DNA from: Eubacteriales bacterium
GTDB taxonomy: Bacteria > Bacillota > Clostridia > Lachnospirales > Lachnospiraceae
Assembly: GCA_030524175.1 (NCBI GenBank)
Contig: JAUNHC010000011.1
Location: forward strand, 1-64,000
DNA length: 64,000 nt
Direction of reading: 5' to 3'
Shown in pieces: positions 49,622-58,789 of this stretch. The notes below the pieces were generated by a model. That model was not told where the DNA came from. It saw only the letters and a list, made by a program, of their open reading frames with translations, and ran no database searches. A program made the translations under genes and the position numbers. The first letter of the stretch is position 1, and every line of letters starts with the position of its first letter.

Positions 49622-52600
49622 ATGAAAAGGAAAATTGTACAAAGAGCCGGGGCGGCAGCTTTAAGCGTGGTCCTTCTGGCTGCACAGCCGGGAGCAGCAA
49701 TGGCCGCAGAATTTTCTGAGGGCAATGTGCTGCAGGTGCAGGAGGACATTTTTAACAGTGGAGAAGAGGCTGATTTTTCAGATGAAGGGAAGACGGAATC
49801 CCTGCCTGAATTTCAGGCAGAAGAAGTAGTACAGTCCGGCATTGAACAATGGTCAGATGATACTGAATCACATATGGAAATCATCCCCATTCCTGTCACA
49901 CAGGAATACTTTCCGGACAGCGGTTTTCGAGATTGGATATTGGAAAACATTGACCGGGACAAGGATGATATCTTATCAAAAGAGGAAATCCTGAATACAG
50001 AAGATATTAATGTGTCAGAGTTGGGAATTGATGATTTAGAGGGAATCGAGGTGTTTAAAAAGCTTAAAACTCTGGATTGCTCCGGAAATATGCTTCGTTT
50101 CTTGGATCTCATGGAAAATTCCCGGCTGGAATCCTTGGACTGCTCTGGGAATGAGCTGAGGAAACTGGAGTTGTACAACAAATCTTCTTTGAAGAAACTG
50201 AACGTTTCAGGGAATACATTGCAGCAGTTATGGCTGGATAATCTGCCAATGCTGGAGGAACTGGATGTTTCCTATACTGATTTGGACAAATTGGATTTAA
50301 GCTTTTGTCCTGAGCTTAAAATTTTAAACTGTGACAATGCAAGCCTATGGTCGTTGGAATTAGGTGGCAATCCTAAGCTTGAAAGTTTATCCTGTTCCCA
50401 TAATACTGTCATGGACCTGGATTTGAGCGGACTTACCCAGCTTAAGACTCTCAACTGCTCAGAATCTTCACTTCAGAGCCTGAACATTTCTTCCTGTAAA
50501 AATCTGCAGGAGTTGTATTGTCAGGGTAATATTCTGGAAGAGTTATCACTGGACGGAATGACTTCTCTCAAAGTGTTAAACTGTTCCGGCAACAGACTGC
50601 TGTATGTGGATGTGCAGGACAGTCCTCTCACCAGTTTTTCCTGTAGTGGGAACGAATACTGGACAGGTAAAGAAAAGATTGATTTAAAGTTGATTCCGGG
50701 TCTTGAACCGGACAGCATAGGGCGTCTGGAAAATGGTACATTAAACGAAGATTTAGTTCTTGAAGCAGTGGATCCTGAACTTCCGGTGGTTATTACTTAT
50801 CATTATACAAGTAAGGGCGTGAGTGCGGATGAGACAAATTATATTTATCCGGGCTATCCTGGAGAAAGGGATTTTGCAAGTCCTGAGATATATTCTGAGG
50901 CTGTCAAGGAGGCAGGAGCCAATGACATAGGCAGGATTCCGGTGTCCTCTTTGGCAGGAGTCACATCACTGACGGTAAATGACAGAGAAATTACAGATAT
51001 GTCTGATTTAAAGTATTTTCCAAAGCTGGTATATCTGGAATGCTCAGGAAATCCCATAAGCACTCTTGACCTGACAGGTAATCCGGAGCTGAGAACATTG
51101 ATCTGCACGAATACAGATCTGCAAACTCTGGATTTAACAGGTAATCCCGGTTTGACTTATGCGGAGTTATACGGCAATAAGCTTAGTTCTTTGAATATTT
51201 CAGGGCTTGAACAACTGAATTATCTTGATTACCGGTTTAACGACATAAAAAAGCTGGTTTCGGGAGGTAATAAAAATCTGGAATTCAAGTATTCTGCTCC
51301 TCAGAATAATTATACTGTAAAAGTAGGGACAACAAATCTTCTGCCCTATTCAAAACTTGGGAATTTCCAGGATCACATGTCAGAAGGGGAAAAGATCACA
51401 GCTCTTAAAGGCATGGAATACAGTGCAGACAAGAAAGCCTTTGTGATCAAGCCGTTTACCAGCGGATCTGCTACAGCATCATTTTCCATTATGAATACTT
51501 GGAACGGAAAGATTTTGGGAACATGTACCATTAAGGCGGTTGCAGAAGCGGACAAGCAGCCTTCCCCGGCCAAGCCTAAGCTTACAAAGATTACCAGCGG
51601 GGAGAACGTAGTCCTGACTTGGAATAAGGTAAGTAATATCACAGGTTACCGTGTTTTGCGAAAAGAGAAAGATGTGAAGAATGCAAAGTGGAAATCCGTT
51701 GGTAAGGTGAACTCCACAAAGAATACCTTTACAGATAAGAAAGGATTTCTGAATAAAAATTATCTCTATACAGTCCAGTCATATTGTGTTTATAAAGGTA
51801 AAACCTATTACAGTAAATATGATACGGATGGTTTGGCAGGAAAAGCGGTTTTGAAAGCACCGGTACTGAAAAAAATAAAAAGCGGCCCATCTCTGGAAGT
51901 AAGCTTTAATGCAGTGAAAGGAGCTGACGGTTACCGGGTTTACCGTAAAAAGAAGGGGCAGGCCAAGTGGAGTCTGCTGAGTGATATGGACAAGAGCAGT
52001 CTTATTTATGTGGATGAGACTGCGGTTCCGGGGACATTGTACTCCTATCTTGTTCGCTCTTACCGTAAGATCGGGGATAAGAAGTCACTGGGACGTTACA
52101 GTACCACAGGCTATGTGAACAAAGCCTCTATACCTCAGGCGGAGTTTATCAGCATCACCAAGCATGGAGAAGTTATCACCCTGCAGTGGAAAAGAGTGGA
52201 CATGGCTTCTGGGTATCAAGTGTACCGGAGCGATGAAGCAGATGGTAAATATGAAGAAATGACTGAGCTTGTAGGAGAGGGTATGCTTACCTATACAGAT
52301 GAAGAGATTTTTACTTCAGGCATCCCTTATTATAAAGTCAGGGCTTACAAAGATATAAACGGTAAGAAATATTTTGGAGCTTTTTCAAAACCTCAGACGA
52401 TCACCAAGATTGATGATAATACAAATGCATATGATTTTTCGGAATTCCATATGGCTTATGAATTGGGATATGCGTCAGAGGAAGGGTTTGACAGGACCAC
52501 TGAGGATGCAGGGGACTTCGTAATGTCAACGGCATATCTTGCCAGAGGAAGCGGTCCGGTCCCGGAATGGAAGGTACCGTACGACGATCCATACCCTGCG

Positions 52601-53836
52601 GTCTATAACCCTGACATGAAGGCGGAATACATACTGGAGGAGGCTTTGTATCTTCCGGAACGAAAAGATTCGCTTGACAATGAAGCTATAAAACAGGCGG
52701 TTATGGACTATGGCGGTGTGGCTTCTCAGTATTTCTCAGATCCGGACCTGTATAGTGAAGATGGAAGCAGTTATTATTTTCCAAGAGGAGGAGCAAACCC
52801 GGATGACACACCTGTAGGCAGCGGGGGTGAAGGGCATGCTATCACAATTGTGGGCTGGGATGATTCCTATCCCAAAGAATTATTTAATATCCAGCCCGAG
52901 GGAGACGGTGCATTCCTCTGCAAAAACAGCTGGGGAACGGAAAATGGAATTGACGGATATTTCTACATTTCCTACTATGATGCAGTATTGGCCAGAAATC
53001 AATTCAGCGCGGTATTTACTGGCATAAAGCCAAAGAAAGACATGGGAAAAGCTTATCAGTATGATCCGCTGGGGCCAACTGCAACTTACGGTTATGAGGA
53101 TGAACTTTATCAGGCAAATGTGTTTCCAAAAGAGGGAAAAGTGCTGGCACAGGCAGAGAGTCTCCAGAAGGTTTCCTTTTATACCTATGATGCAGGATAC
53201 TCTTATGATATTTATGTGGTAGAGAATTATAAAGGAAAATCTTCCTTTTACGATTTAGGAGTTCCTGTGGTTCAGGGAAGCTTTGATCATGCCGGATATC
53301 ACACTGTCACATTGGAAACGCCCGTACTGATTGAGGCGGGAAGCCGGTTCGCAGTTGTGATAAGATTTACAGGGAAAAGCGGCGCCTACGGGTATTTTGA
53401 AGCACCCATTTCCGGATATTCCGGCAAGGCATCAGCCGGAAGGGGAGAGAGCTTTGTCAGTCATCACGGGGAGGGCTGGAATGATATCACAGAGTATCTG
53501 GATGGGACCAATGCCTGTATTAAAGCCTTTACAGACGGGGAACAGATTGAAGATGCAGAAGAGGAACCTCCCCTTGGAGAGGGCGGACAGACATATTCTG
53601 TTCAGGAGGTAATGGAAAAAGGTTTCCGGATCAATCCTGAGTATCTTGAAAATGACTTTTCCTTCACTTCCCCTGTTACTATCGGAGACTCCGGGCAAGT
53701 GTACAGAAGTTTTCCGGAGAGCTTTGACCTGCGCCTGCTTGACCGGGTGTCACCTGTGAAAAACCAGGAATCCAGGGATTTATGCTGGACCTTTGCCACC
53801 TATGGTTCATTGGAAAGCTGTATGCTGAGAAACTGA
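49622..53836 (+). CDS. Secreted LRR-Fn3-papain-like peptidase with apparently permuted catalytic domain
   Basis: The protein has 1404 residues with RBS GAGAGGAGG. The order is: signal peptide (cut near AMA-AE, residue 28); EF-hand-like loop DRDKDDILSKEE near 115; cysteine-containing LRRs (LDCSGN type, about 125-355); a second LRR block (about 430-560); three Fn3-like domains (about 645-930). The C1 peptidase part follows without its Cys: DFSEFHMAYE, GHAITIVGWDD (His1072), CKNSWGTENG (Asn1102). A lectin-like domain (about 1135-1315) comes next. Last come FDLR, PVKNQ and LCWTFA with Cys1388, only 16 residues from the C-terminus. In normal family members that last block precedes the His/Asn block. 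No sortase motif is seen. Confidence 0.88.
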   Translation: MKRKIVQRAGAAALSVVLLAAQPGAAMAAEFSEGNVLQVQEDIFNSGEEADFSDEGKTESLPEFQAEEVVQSGIEQWSDDTESHMEIIPIPVTQEYFPDSGFRDWILENIDRDKDDILSKEEILNTEDINVSELGIDDLEGIEVFKKLKTLDCSGNMLRFLDLMENSRLESLDCSGNELRKLELYNKSSLKKLNVSGNTLQQLWLDNLPMLEELDVSYTDLDKLDLSFCPELKILNCDNASLWSLELGGNPKLESLSCSHNTVMDLDLSGLTQLKTLNCSESSLQSLNISSCKNLQELYCQGNILEELSLDGMTSLKVLNCSGNRLLYVDVQDSPLTSFSCSGNEYWTGKEKIDLKLIPGLEPDSIGRLENGTLNEDLVLEAVDPELPVVITYHYTSKGVSADETNYIYPGYPGERDFASPEIYSEAVKEAGANDIGRIPVSSLAGVTSLTVNDREITDMSDLKYFPKLVYLECSGNPISTLDLTGNPELRTLICTNTDLQTLDLTGNPGLTYAELYGNKLSSLNISGLEQLNYLDYRFNDIKKLVSGGNKNLEFKYSAPQNNYTVKVGTTNLLPYSKLGNFQDHMSEGEKITALKGMEYSADKKAFVIKPFTSGSATASFSIMNTWNGKILGTCTIKAVAEADKQPSPAKPKLTKITSGENVVLTWNKVSNITGYRVLRKEKDVKNAKWKSVGKVNSTKNTFTDKKGFLNKNYLYTVQSYCVYKGKTYYSKYDTDGLAGKAVLKAPVLKKIKSGPSLEVSFNAVKGADGYRVYRKKKGQAKWSLLSDMDKSSLIYVDETAVPGTLYSYLVRSYRKIGDKKSLGRYSTTGYVNKASIPQAEFISITKHGEVITLQWKRVDMASGYQVYRSDEADGKYEEMTELVGEGMLTYTDEEIFTSGIPYYKVRAYKDINGKKYFGAFSKPQTITKIDDNTNAYDFSEFHMAYELGYASEEGFDRTTEDAGDFVMSTAYLARGSGPVPEWKVPYDDPYPAVYNPDMKAEYILEEALYLPERKDSLDNEAIKQAVMDYGGVASQYFSDPDLYSEDGSSYYFPRGGANPDDTPVGSGGEGHAITIVGWDDSYPKELFNIQPEGDGAFLCKNSWGTENGIDGYFYISYYDAVLARNQFSAVFTGIKPKKDMGKAYQYDPLGPTATYGYEDELYQANVFPKEGKVLAQAESLQKVSFYTYDAGYSYDIYVVENYKGKSSFYDLGVPVVQGSFDHAGYHTVTLETPVLIEAGSRFAVVIRFTGKSGAYGYFEAPISGYSGKASAGRGESFVSHHGEGWNDITEYLDGTNACIKAFTDGEQIEDAEEEPPLGEGGQTYSVQEVMEKGFRINPEYLENDFSFTSPVTIGDSGQVYRSFPESFDLRLLDRVSPVKNQESRDLCWTFATYGSLESCMLRN

Positions 53837-53867
53837 GACAATATATGGAGTATTGTAAGAAACAACA

Positions 53868-53913
53868 AGGCTGCGGTACCGGCGTCTATGGTGAACCTGC
53901 GGCATCGCAGCCT
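53868..53913. terminator. Hairpin between convergent genes
   Basis: AGGCTGCG (53868-53875) pairs with CGCAGCCT (53906-53913) over a long, partly self-complementary loop. There is no strong T-run on the plus strand. It may serve both the surface-protein gene and the convergent kinase gene. Confidence 0.45.
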
Positions 53914-53925
53914 CGAAACAAAAGT

Positions 53926-55665
53926 TTACTGAAGGGATGAGATCAAGGGTAAAGAAAACTCTGCAACCGTACCCTGTGAGGGAATGGATGTAACTGTCAG
54001 GCTTGCATCATGACCGTAAAAGAGAAGAAGACGTTCGCGTGTATTGGATAATCCAATGGAGTGAGATAGTTTTCTGTTTGTATCTTTATTGTCATAGATG
54101 CCCTCAAGCTGTTCCCGGGTCATTCCTGAACCGTTATCTGAGAGTGTGCACACAAGCATACTCTCTCTTTTTTTTATGTTAATGGTAATCTGCGGGTATT
54201 CAAGGTTGTTTTTAAAGCCGTGAAGAATAGAATTTTCAACAACAGGCTGAAAAAGCATTTTCAGGATCAGACAATCATACAGGCTGCTGTCTGCAACCTC
54301 CACTGCCAGGGAAATTTTCTGGGGAATATGAAGCTGCATTACCTGGAGATATTCCTTGATATATTCAAGTTCCTCGCGGATCGTAAAATTATCTCCTCCT
54401 GATTTTAAAGTTTTTTCCAACAAGCGGCCAAAGGAGCTTATTGTATTGGCAACAGGCTGGTCGTGGTTGATCAATGCCATCCATTTGATATTGTTTAATG
54501 TGTTAAACATGAGATGAGGATTTATTTGGGATTGCAGCACCATGTACCGGAACTTTTCTTTTTCATTTTCCTGCTGTAAAAGCTTTTGCTGTTGTGTCTG
54601 TGTGCGCCGGAAAAGTACAGACAGCTTTTCGGTCATATGGTTAAAGCTGGTACCTAGATCAGTAAGTTCGTCATCGGCATCAGAATGGAAGCGGGAAGTA
54701 AAATCTCCGTTTTCCACGTTTACCATTAATTCTTTCAGCCTTCGCACCGGCTTTAAAAAGGAGTGGAGGATCAACATGATCGCAGCCATAAAGCATATGG
54801 TGAGTACAATATCCGATATGATAAAATATGTGATATAGGATGACTCTCTGTATAAATCAGTTCTCCGTATTAAGGAATTAAAAGTCCATTTATTATAAAG
54901 CTCATAAGATAAGGTATAATAATCCTCTTTGTCCTTGAGGTAGGAGGAATAGGGTGTACCAATGAGTGCCTTATCTTTGGCTGAAATAATAGTCCCGTCC
55001 TGGCTGCAGAGAAGATTTGTGCTGTCAGTGTACAATGTGGAATTTTGAAGGATACGGAAAAGTTTGTCTTCCTCCACGATTAGTATCGCCTGTCCCAGAT
55101 ATTGTTTTTTGTAATTCCGGATTGTTTTTCCGATACACAGAACCATATTATCCGAGTCTTTTCCCAAAGTTTTCATAGAGGTTGAAAAATATGTATAATT
55201 TAAATTATTCCGGTCAATTTCATCGAGAAACAGTTTCGTGGAAGGGGACGTCCAGATGTTTTTGTCCTGGATAAAATAGGTACTGTAAGCAGTCTGATTC
55301 TTATCCAGGATCAGAAAATCCACGGTACAATAAAAAACATATTTCTGAAATTGGGCCGTAATATTGTCAATATTTATTTTTGCGTGTATTTCCTTATTAA
55401 ATGTATCTTTAGGAGATTCCAGTGCATCATACAGGGTGGAGTCTGTGGACAAAAGATTCAGAGTGACCCCCATTTCCCTTAACAGCGTTTTTAAAGTGTT
55501 GTCAACATTGAGCACAGCATTTTCAAATGCAAAATCAGTATTTTTAAGAATATGGTTTTTCATGTGAAGCTGTAATCCAAGGTTTATGGCCATAACAGGA
55601 ACAATCACAAAGAACAGCATACTTACTGCAATTTTTATTTGCAGTCTGCCGAATAATCTCTTCAT
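53926..55665 (-). CDS. YesM-like sensor histidine kinase
   Basis: The protein has 579 residues from ATG 55665, which overlaps the upstream stop as TGATG (GTG 55668 is possible). It has an N-terminal membrane helix, an extracytoplasmic Cache-like sensor (about 35-280), a second helix near 285-305 and a HAMP segment (PVRRLKELMVNVENGDFTSR). The His_kinase domain NPHLMFNTLNNIKWMALI follows, with HATPase (PVVENSILHGFKNN, SDNGSGMTREQLEG). This is the LytS/YesM kinase class, usually controlling carbohydrate uptake. It probably phosphorylates the regulator encoded just upstream. Confidence 0.93.
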   Translation of the reverse strand: MKRLFGRLQIKIAVSMLFFVIVPVMAINLGLQLHMKNHILKNTDFAFENAVLNVDNTLKTLLREMGVTLNLLSTDSTLYDALESPKDTFNKEIHAKINIDNITAQFQKYVFYCTVDFLILDKNQTAYSTYFIQDKNIWTSPSTKLFLDEIDRNNLNYTYFSTSMKTLGKDSDNMVLCIGKTIRNYKKQYLGQAILIVEEDKLFRILQNSTLYTDSTNLLCSQDGTIISAKDKALIGTPYSSYLKDKEDYYTLSYELYNKWTFNSLIRRTDLYRESSYITYFIISDIVLTICFMAAIMLILHSFLKPVRRLKELMVNVENGDFTSRFHSDADDELTDLGTSFNHMTEKLSVLFRRTQTQQQKLLQQENEKEKFRYMVLQSQINPHLMFNTLNNIKWMALINHDQPVANTISSFGRLLEKTLKSGGDNFTIREELEYIKEYLQVMQLHIPQKISLAVEVADSSLYDCLILKMLFQPVVENSILHGFKNNLEYPQITINIKKRESMLVCTLSDNGSGMTREQLEGIYDNKDTNRKLSHSIGLSNTRERLLLFYGHDASLTVTSIPSQGTVAEFSLPLISSLQ

Positions 55666-57191
55666 CACACCAGCCCTTTCTTAAATTGGACCGGAGAAAG
55701 TCCTGTTGCTTTTTTGAACACCTTGCTGAAATATCCTGTATCGTGAAAACCTGTTTTTTCCGCAATTTCAGAAACGGTATATCTGTTTTCCGAGGTGAGC
55801 AGTTCTTTGGCTTTTTCAATGCGGAACTCAATTAAATAATCACTGAAGGTTTTGCCGGTTTCTTTTTTTAACAGGTAGCTGAGATGATTTTTACTTATAC
55901 AGATATGCTCTGCCACATCAGGCAGGGAGATGTCATCATTGTAATGCTGTTCAATATATTTTAATGCATCTTTAATATCATTTCTCATATTTCTCAGTCC
56001 TTTTTCCTGTAAAAGTGAAATATAATTGTCCGCAAAATTATGGAGATAATTCTTTAATTCATGGATAGAATACATATTTGCGATATTTTGGTAAAAATAA
56101 AGGTATTCTTCATCCATATGGGCAAGGGAAAGATTTCTTTCTTTTAAATAATTATTCAGGGCATTTATGAGATCAATGGAATCTAATTTTATATTCCTGG
56201 GGTCCGGCTTGTACTCAGCAGCCCAGGTCATAAAGTCATTTAACTGTTGAATAAGCATGCCGAAATCCTGGTGCTTTAATAAATCCCTTGTTTTGGGCAA
56301 AAAAGAATAGCCTTTATCCTTGTTTTTATATAAGGCGTCAAGAAGTGAGTAGACGCCGATGTACCGGCCGCTGTCATAAAAAAGTGTGTCCAGTGATTTC
56401 TGGGATTCCCGAACAGGTTTGGAGAGAACTCTTTGGGCTGGGGAAAATGCACTTATTCCCACATATAGGGGAGAGTTTATAAATGTGCATAAATACAGGT
56501 GGAGTCCTTGGATTATGTGGATAATGTTTTGCTCGGTTTCCTCCGGCAGTGATCCGGGATCATCTGAAAAGGCAATAATGGCTGGGATATTGTCTCCAAG
56601 AAGACAGGGGATCAGGTTTATACAGGAAAAATCCTTGTTTTGCAGCCATTGAGCGGAAAGCTTAAGAATAAGGCCGCTGTTTTTCTTATTTGGGGAGCAG
56701 CCGTAAAACGAAACTAAAAAATAACCTTGTCCGGCAGGTACGATCTGTGCAGGAGACTGCTGTACATCAATGGTTATATAATCTGAATGCTCTTTTTCAG
56801 GCATGGATTTATCGTCTAATATTTTCTTTACCACATCTTTTATTACATTACAGATTTCCTCCGGGGTGGAAGAGAGTTTCAAAATATAGTCCCGGACGCC
56901 CTTTTTAAAGGCTTCCCGTACATAATTATAGTCTTCATGGCAGCTCAGGATAATAATATTTGTTTTGACCTTTAAATCTTCCAGCTTCTGGATCAACTCC
57001 ATACCGGTCATCACCGGCATAAGCAAATCAAGAAGAATAATATCCGGTGTTTCTTTCAGTATGATATCCAATGCTTCCTGGCCGTTGGAGGCTTCTCCTG
57101 CCAATTCCAGATTCATCTGTTTCCAGTCAATACAGCCGATCAGCCCTGCCCTTACAATAAATTCATCATCCACTACTAATACTTTTAACAT
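55665..57191 (-). CDS. YesN-like AraC-type response regulator
   Basis: The protein has 508 residues with RBS AAGGAG. The receiver domain is MLKVLVVDDEFIVRAGLIGC, with phospho-acceptor D55 in DIILLDLLMPVMTG. A long, helical middle region follows. The C-terminal AraC DNA-binding domain has two HTHs (ISLPDVAEHICISKNHLSYL and YTVSEIAEKTGFHDTGYFSK, then VFKKATGLSPVQFK). It should activate the divergent ABC-transporter operon beginning at 57455. The 263-bp gap between them is A/T-rich and contains several TTTAC(A/T) words. Confidence 0.93.
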   Translation of the reverse strand: MLKVLVVDDEFIVRAGLIGCIDWKQMNLELAGEASNGQEALDIILKETPDIILLDLLMPVMTGMELIQKLEDLKVKTNIIILSCHEDYNYVREAFKKGVRDYILKLSSTPEEICNVIKDVVKKILDDKSMPEKEHSDYITIDVQQSPAQIVPAGQGYFLVSFYGCSPNKKNSGLILKLSAQWLQNKDFSCINLIPCLLGDNIPAIIAFSDDPGSLPEETEQNIIHIIQGLHLYLCTFINSPLYVGISAFSPAQRVLSKPVRESQKSLDTLFYDSGRYIGVYSLLDALYKNKDKGYSFLPKTRDLLKHQDFGMLIQQLNDFMTWAAEYKPDPRNIKLDSIDLINALNNYLKERNLSLAHMDEEYLYFYQNIANMYSIHELKNYLHNFADNYISLLQEKGLRNMRNDIKDALKYIEQHYNDDISLPDVAEHICISKNHLSYLLKKETGKTFSDYLIEFRIEKAKELLTSENRYTVSEIAEKTGFHDTGYFSKVFKKATGLSPVQFKKGLV

Positions 57192-57454
57192 AAGTGCTCC
57201 TTATAACAATAGGACGGGTCCTTAGAAAAATGTTTTACTATAGTAATTATGCGATATATTTAGAGGATTTGCAAACCTTGGATAAAATTTACATATCATT
57301 TTACTATTATTCGGATAATTTTTCAGGTTTTTGGAATAAAGCGTATTATTTTACATTATTTACATTCCTACCTACATTGTTATCAAGTGAGAGATATGGG
57401 AGAATACAGGTACAAAGAAAACAAGAAGAAAGTTAAAACAAGGGGGTAAAGTAA

Positions 57455-58705
57455 ATGAACAAAAGAATGAAGAAGCTGATCAGTTTAACATTAAGTGCTT
57501 GTATGGTTTTTCCTGTATTTTCTGCTGCCACAGTACAGGCAGAGCCGGAGAAGACAGTGCGTGTATGGTACTGGGAGGACAATGACGGTTCTTATGCAGA
57601 TGCCTATTCCACCTGGAGTGAGAAATACCCGGATGTAAACCTGGAACTGGAAGCAATACCTTGGAACAGCTATCATGATATGCTTATCGCGGCAGCAGCG
57701 TCAGGAGATTTGCCGGATGTTTATAAAATCCAGCCCACCTGGATTCCGGAGCTGAAGAGTCTGGGAGCTGTGACGGAACTGGACAGCTATATTGATGCCT
57801 GGGAAGGAAAGGACAGTATTCCCGATAGTATGTGGGAGTCAGCGAAAGCCGGGCAGGATGCAGCCTATGCATGGCCCCACAGCCTTGTAGTGTTGTATCT
57901 CTACTGCAGAAAATCTTATTTCCAGGAAGCCGGGATTGAATATCCTAAGACTATGGACGAATTTTATAAGGCATGCGAAGCACTGACAAAGGATAAGGAC
58001 GGCGACGGAGCTATCGATGTATACGGTTTCAGTATGCGAGGGGCTAGGGGAGGCCACTTTATGTGGGCCGGTCTTACATTAAATAACGGTGTGGATTTTT
58101 TTGATGAAGATGGCAATGTGGCACTAAATACACCTAAAATGACAGAAGCCAATCAGAAATATCTTGACGTTTATCTCAATGGATGGGCTCCGAAAACAGC
58201 CCCCACAGACGGCTATACAGAAATTGTGCAGAATTTCGAAAGCGGTGTGACAGCTATGTTGGTGCATCACCTGAATTCAGCCCAGGAAATCATAGATGTG
58301 CTGGGGGAGGATGTTGATGTAGTTCCCCTTCCGGAAGGAAGTGCAGGGCGGTATCTGCCAAGTGAACCCTGCCATTGGGCCGTGTCAGCCAACAGCGAGA
58401 ACACAGAAGAGGCTGTGGACTTTTTGAAATATGCATCTGAGGCAGATACACATAAAGCACTTTGTAAAAATGCAGGCCTTGTTCCGTTCATAACACCTGT
58501 GACAGAGGACGAAGAATTTACAAGCAATAAATTCTGCGCTGCTTCCATGGAATATCTTGATGATGTGCAGATTTTCCCTGTCTGCAATACATGGGGGGAC
58601 TGGTCGGAGACAGTGTGGCCGCAGACAATGCAGAGGGCTATGCTGGGAGAGATTGACAGCAGTGAGATGATCCGGATTCTGTCTGACAACCTTGCGGAGG
58701 AATGA
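57455..58705 (+). CDS. Sugar ABC transporter substrate-binding protein (CUT1)
   Basis: The protein has 416 residues with RBS AAGGGGGTAAAG. The signal sequence contains both a lipobox-like LSAC (Cys16) and a later signal peptidase I site (VQA-EPE), so its anchoring is ambiguous. Family 1 solute-binding features: VRVWYWEDNDGSYADAYSTW, AAASGDLPDVYKIQPTW, GFSMRGARGGHFMWAG. It is the first gene after the YesMN promoter region. The operon continues with two permeases, and sugar-acid catabolic genes suggest a uronate- or aldarate-containing substrate. The ATPase is not encoded here, so a shared MsmK-type ATPase is presumed. Confidence 0.92.
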   Translation: MNKRMKKLISLTLSACMVFPVFSAATVQAEPEKTVRVWYWEDNDGSYADAYSTWSEKYPDVNLELEAIPWNSYHDMLIAAAASGDLPDVYKIQPTWIPELKSLGAVTELDSYIDAWEGKDSIPDSMWESAKAGQDAAYAWPHSLVVLYLYCRKSYFQEAGIEYPKTMDEFYKACEALTKDKDGDGAIDVYGFSMRGARGGHFMWAGLTLNNGVDFFDEDGNVALNTPKMTEANQKYLDVYLNGWAPKTAPTDGYTEIVQNFESGVTAMLVHHLNSAQEIIDVLGEDVDVVPLPEGSAGRYLPSEPCHWAVSANSENTEEAVDFLKYASEADTHKALCKNAGLVPFITPVTEDEEFTSNKFCAASMEYLDDVQIFPVCNTWGDWSETVWPQTMQRAMLGEIDSSEMIRILSDNLAEE

Positions 58706-58727
58706 GAAGTTTAATATAAGCAGAAAG

Positions 58728-58762
58728 GTACTGCCGGGCCGGGAATATCGGCCCGGCGGTAC
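58728..58762 (+). other. Very stable intercistronic hairpin
   Basis: A 14-bp, GC-rich stem (GTACTGCCGGGCCG with CGGCCCGGCGGTAC, one wobble) sits over a 7-nt loop, followed by TGTTT. It probably stabilises the binding-protein message or partly terminates. Confidence 0.75.
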
Positions 58763-58789
58763 TGTTTCAGAAGAAGGAGGAAGATATTC

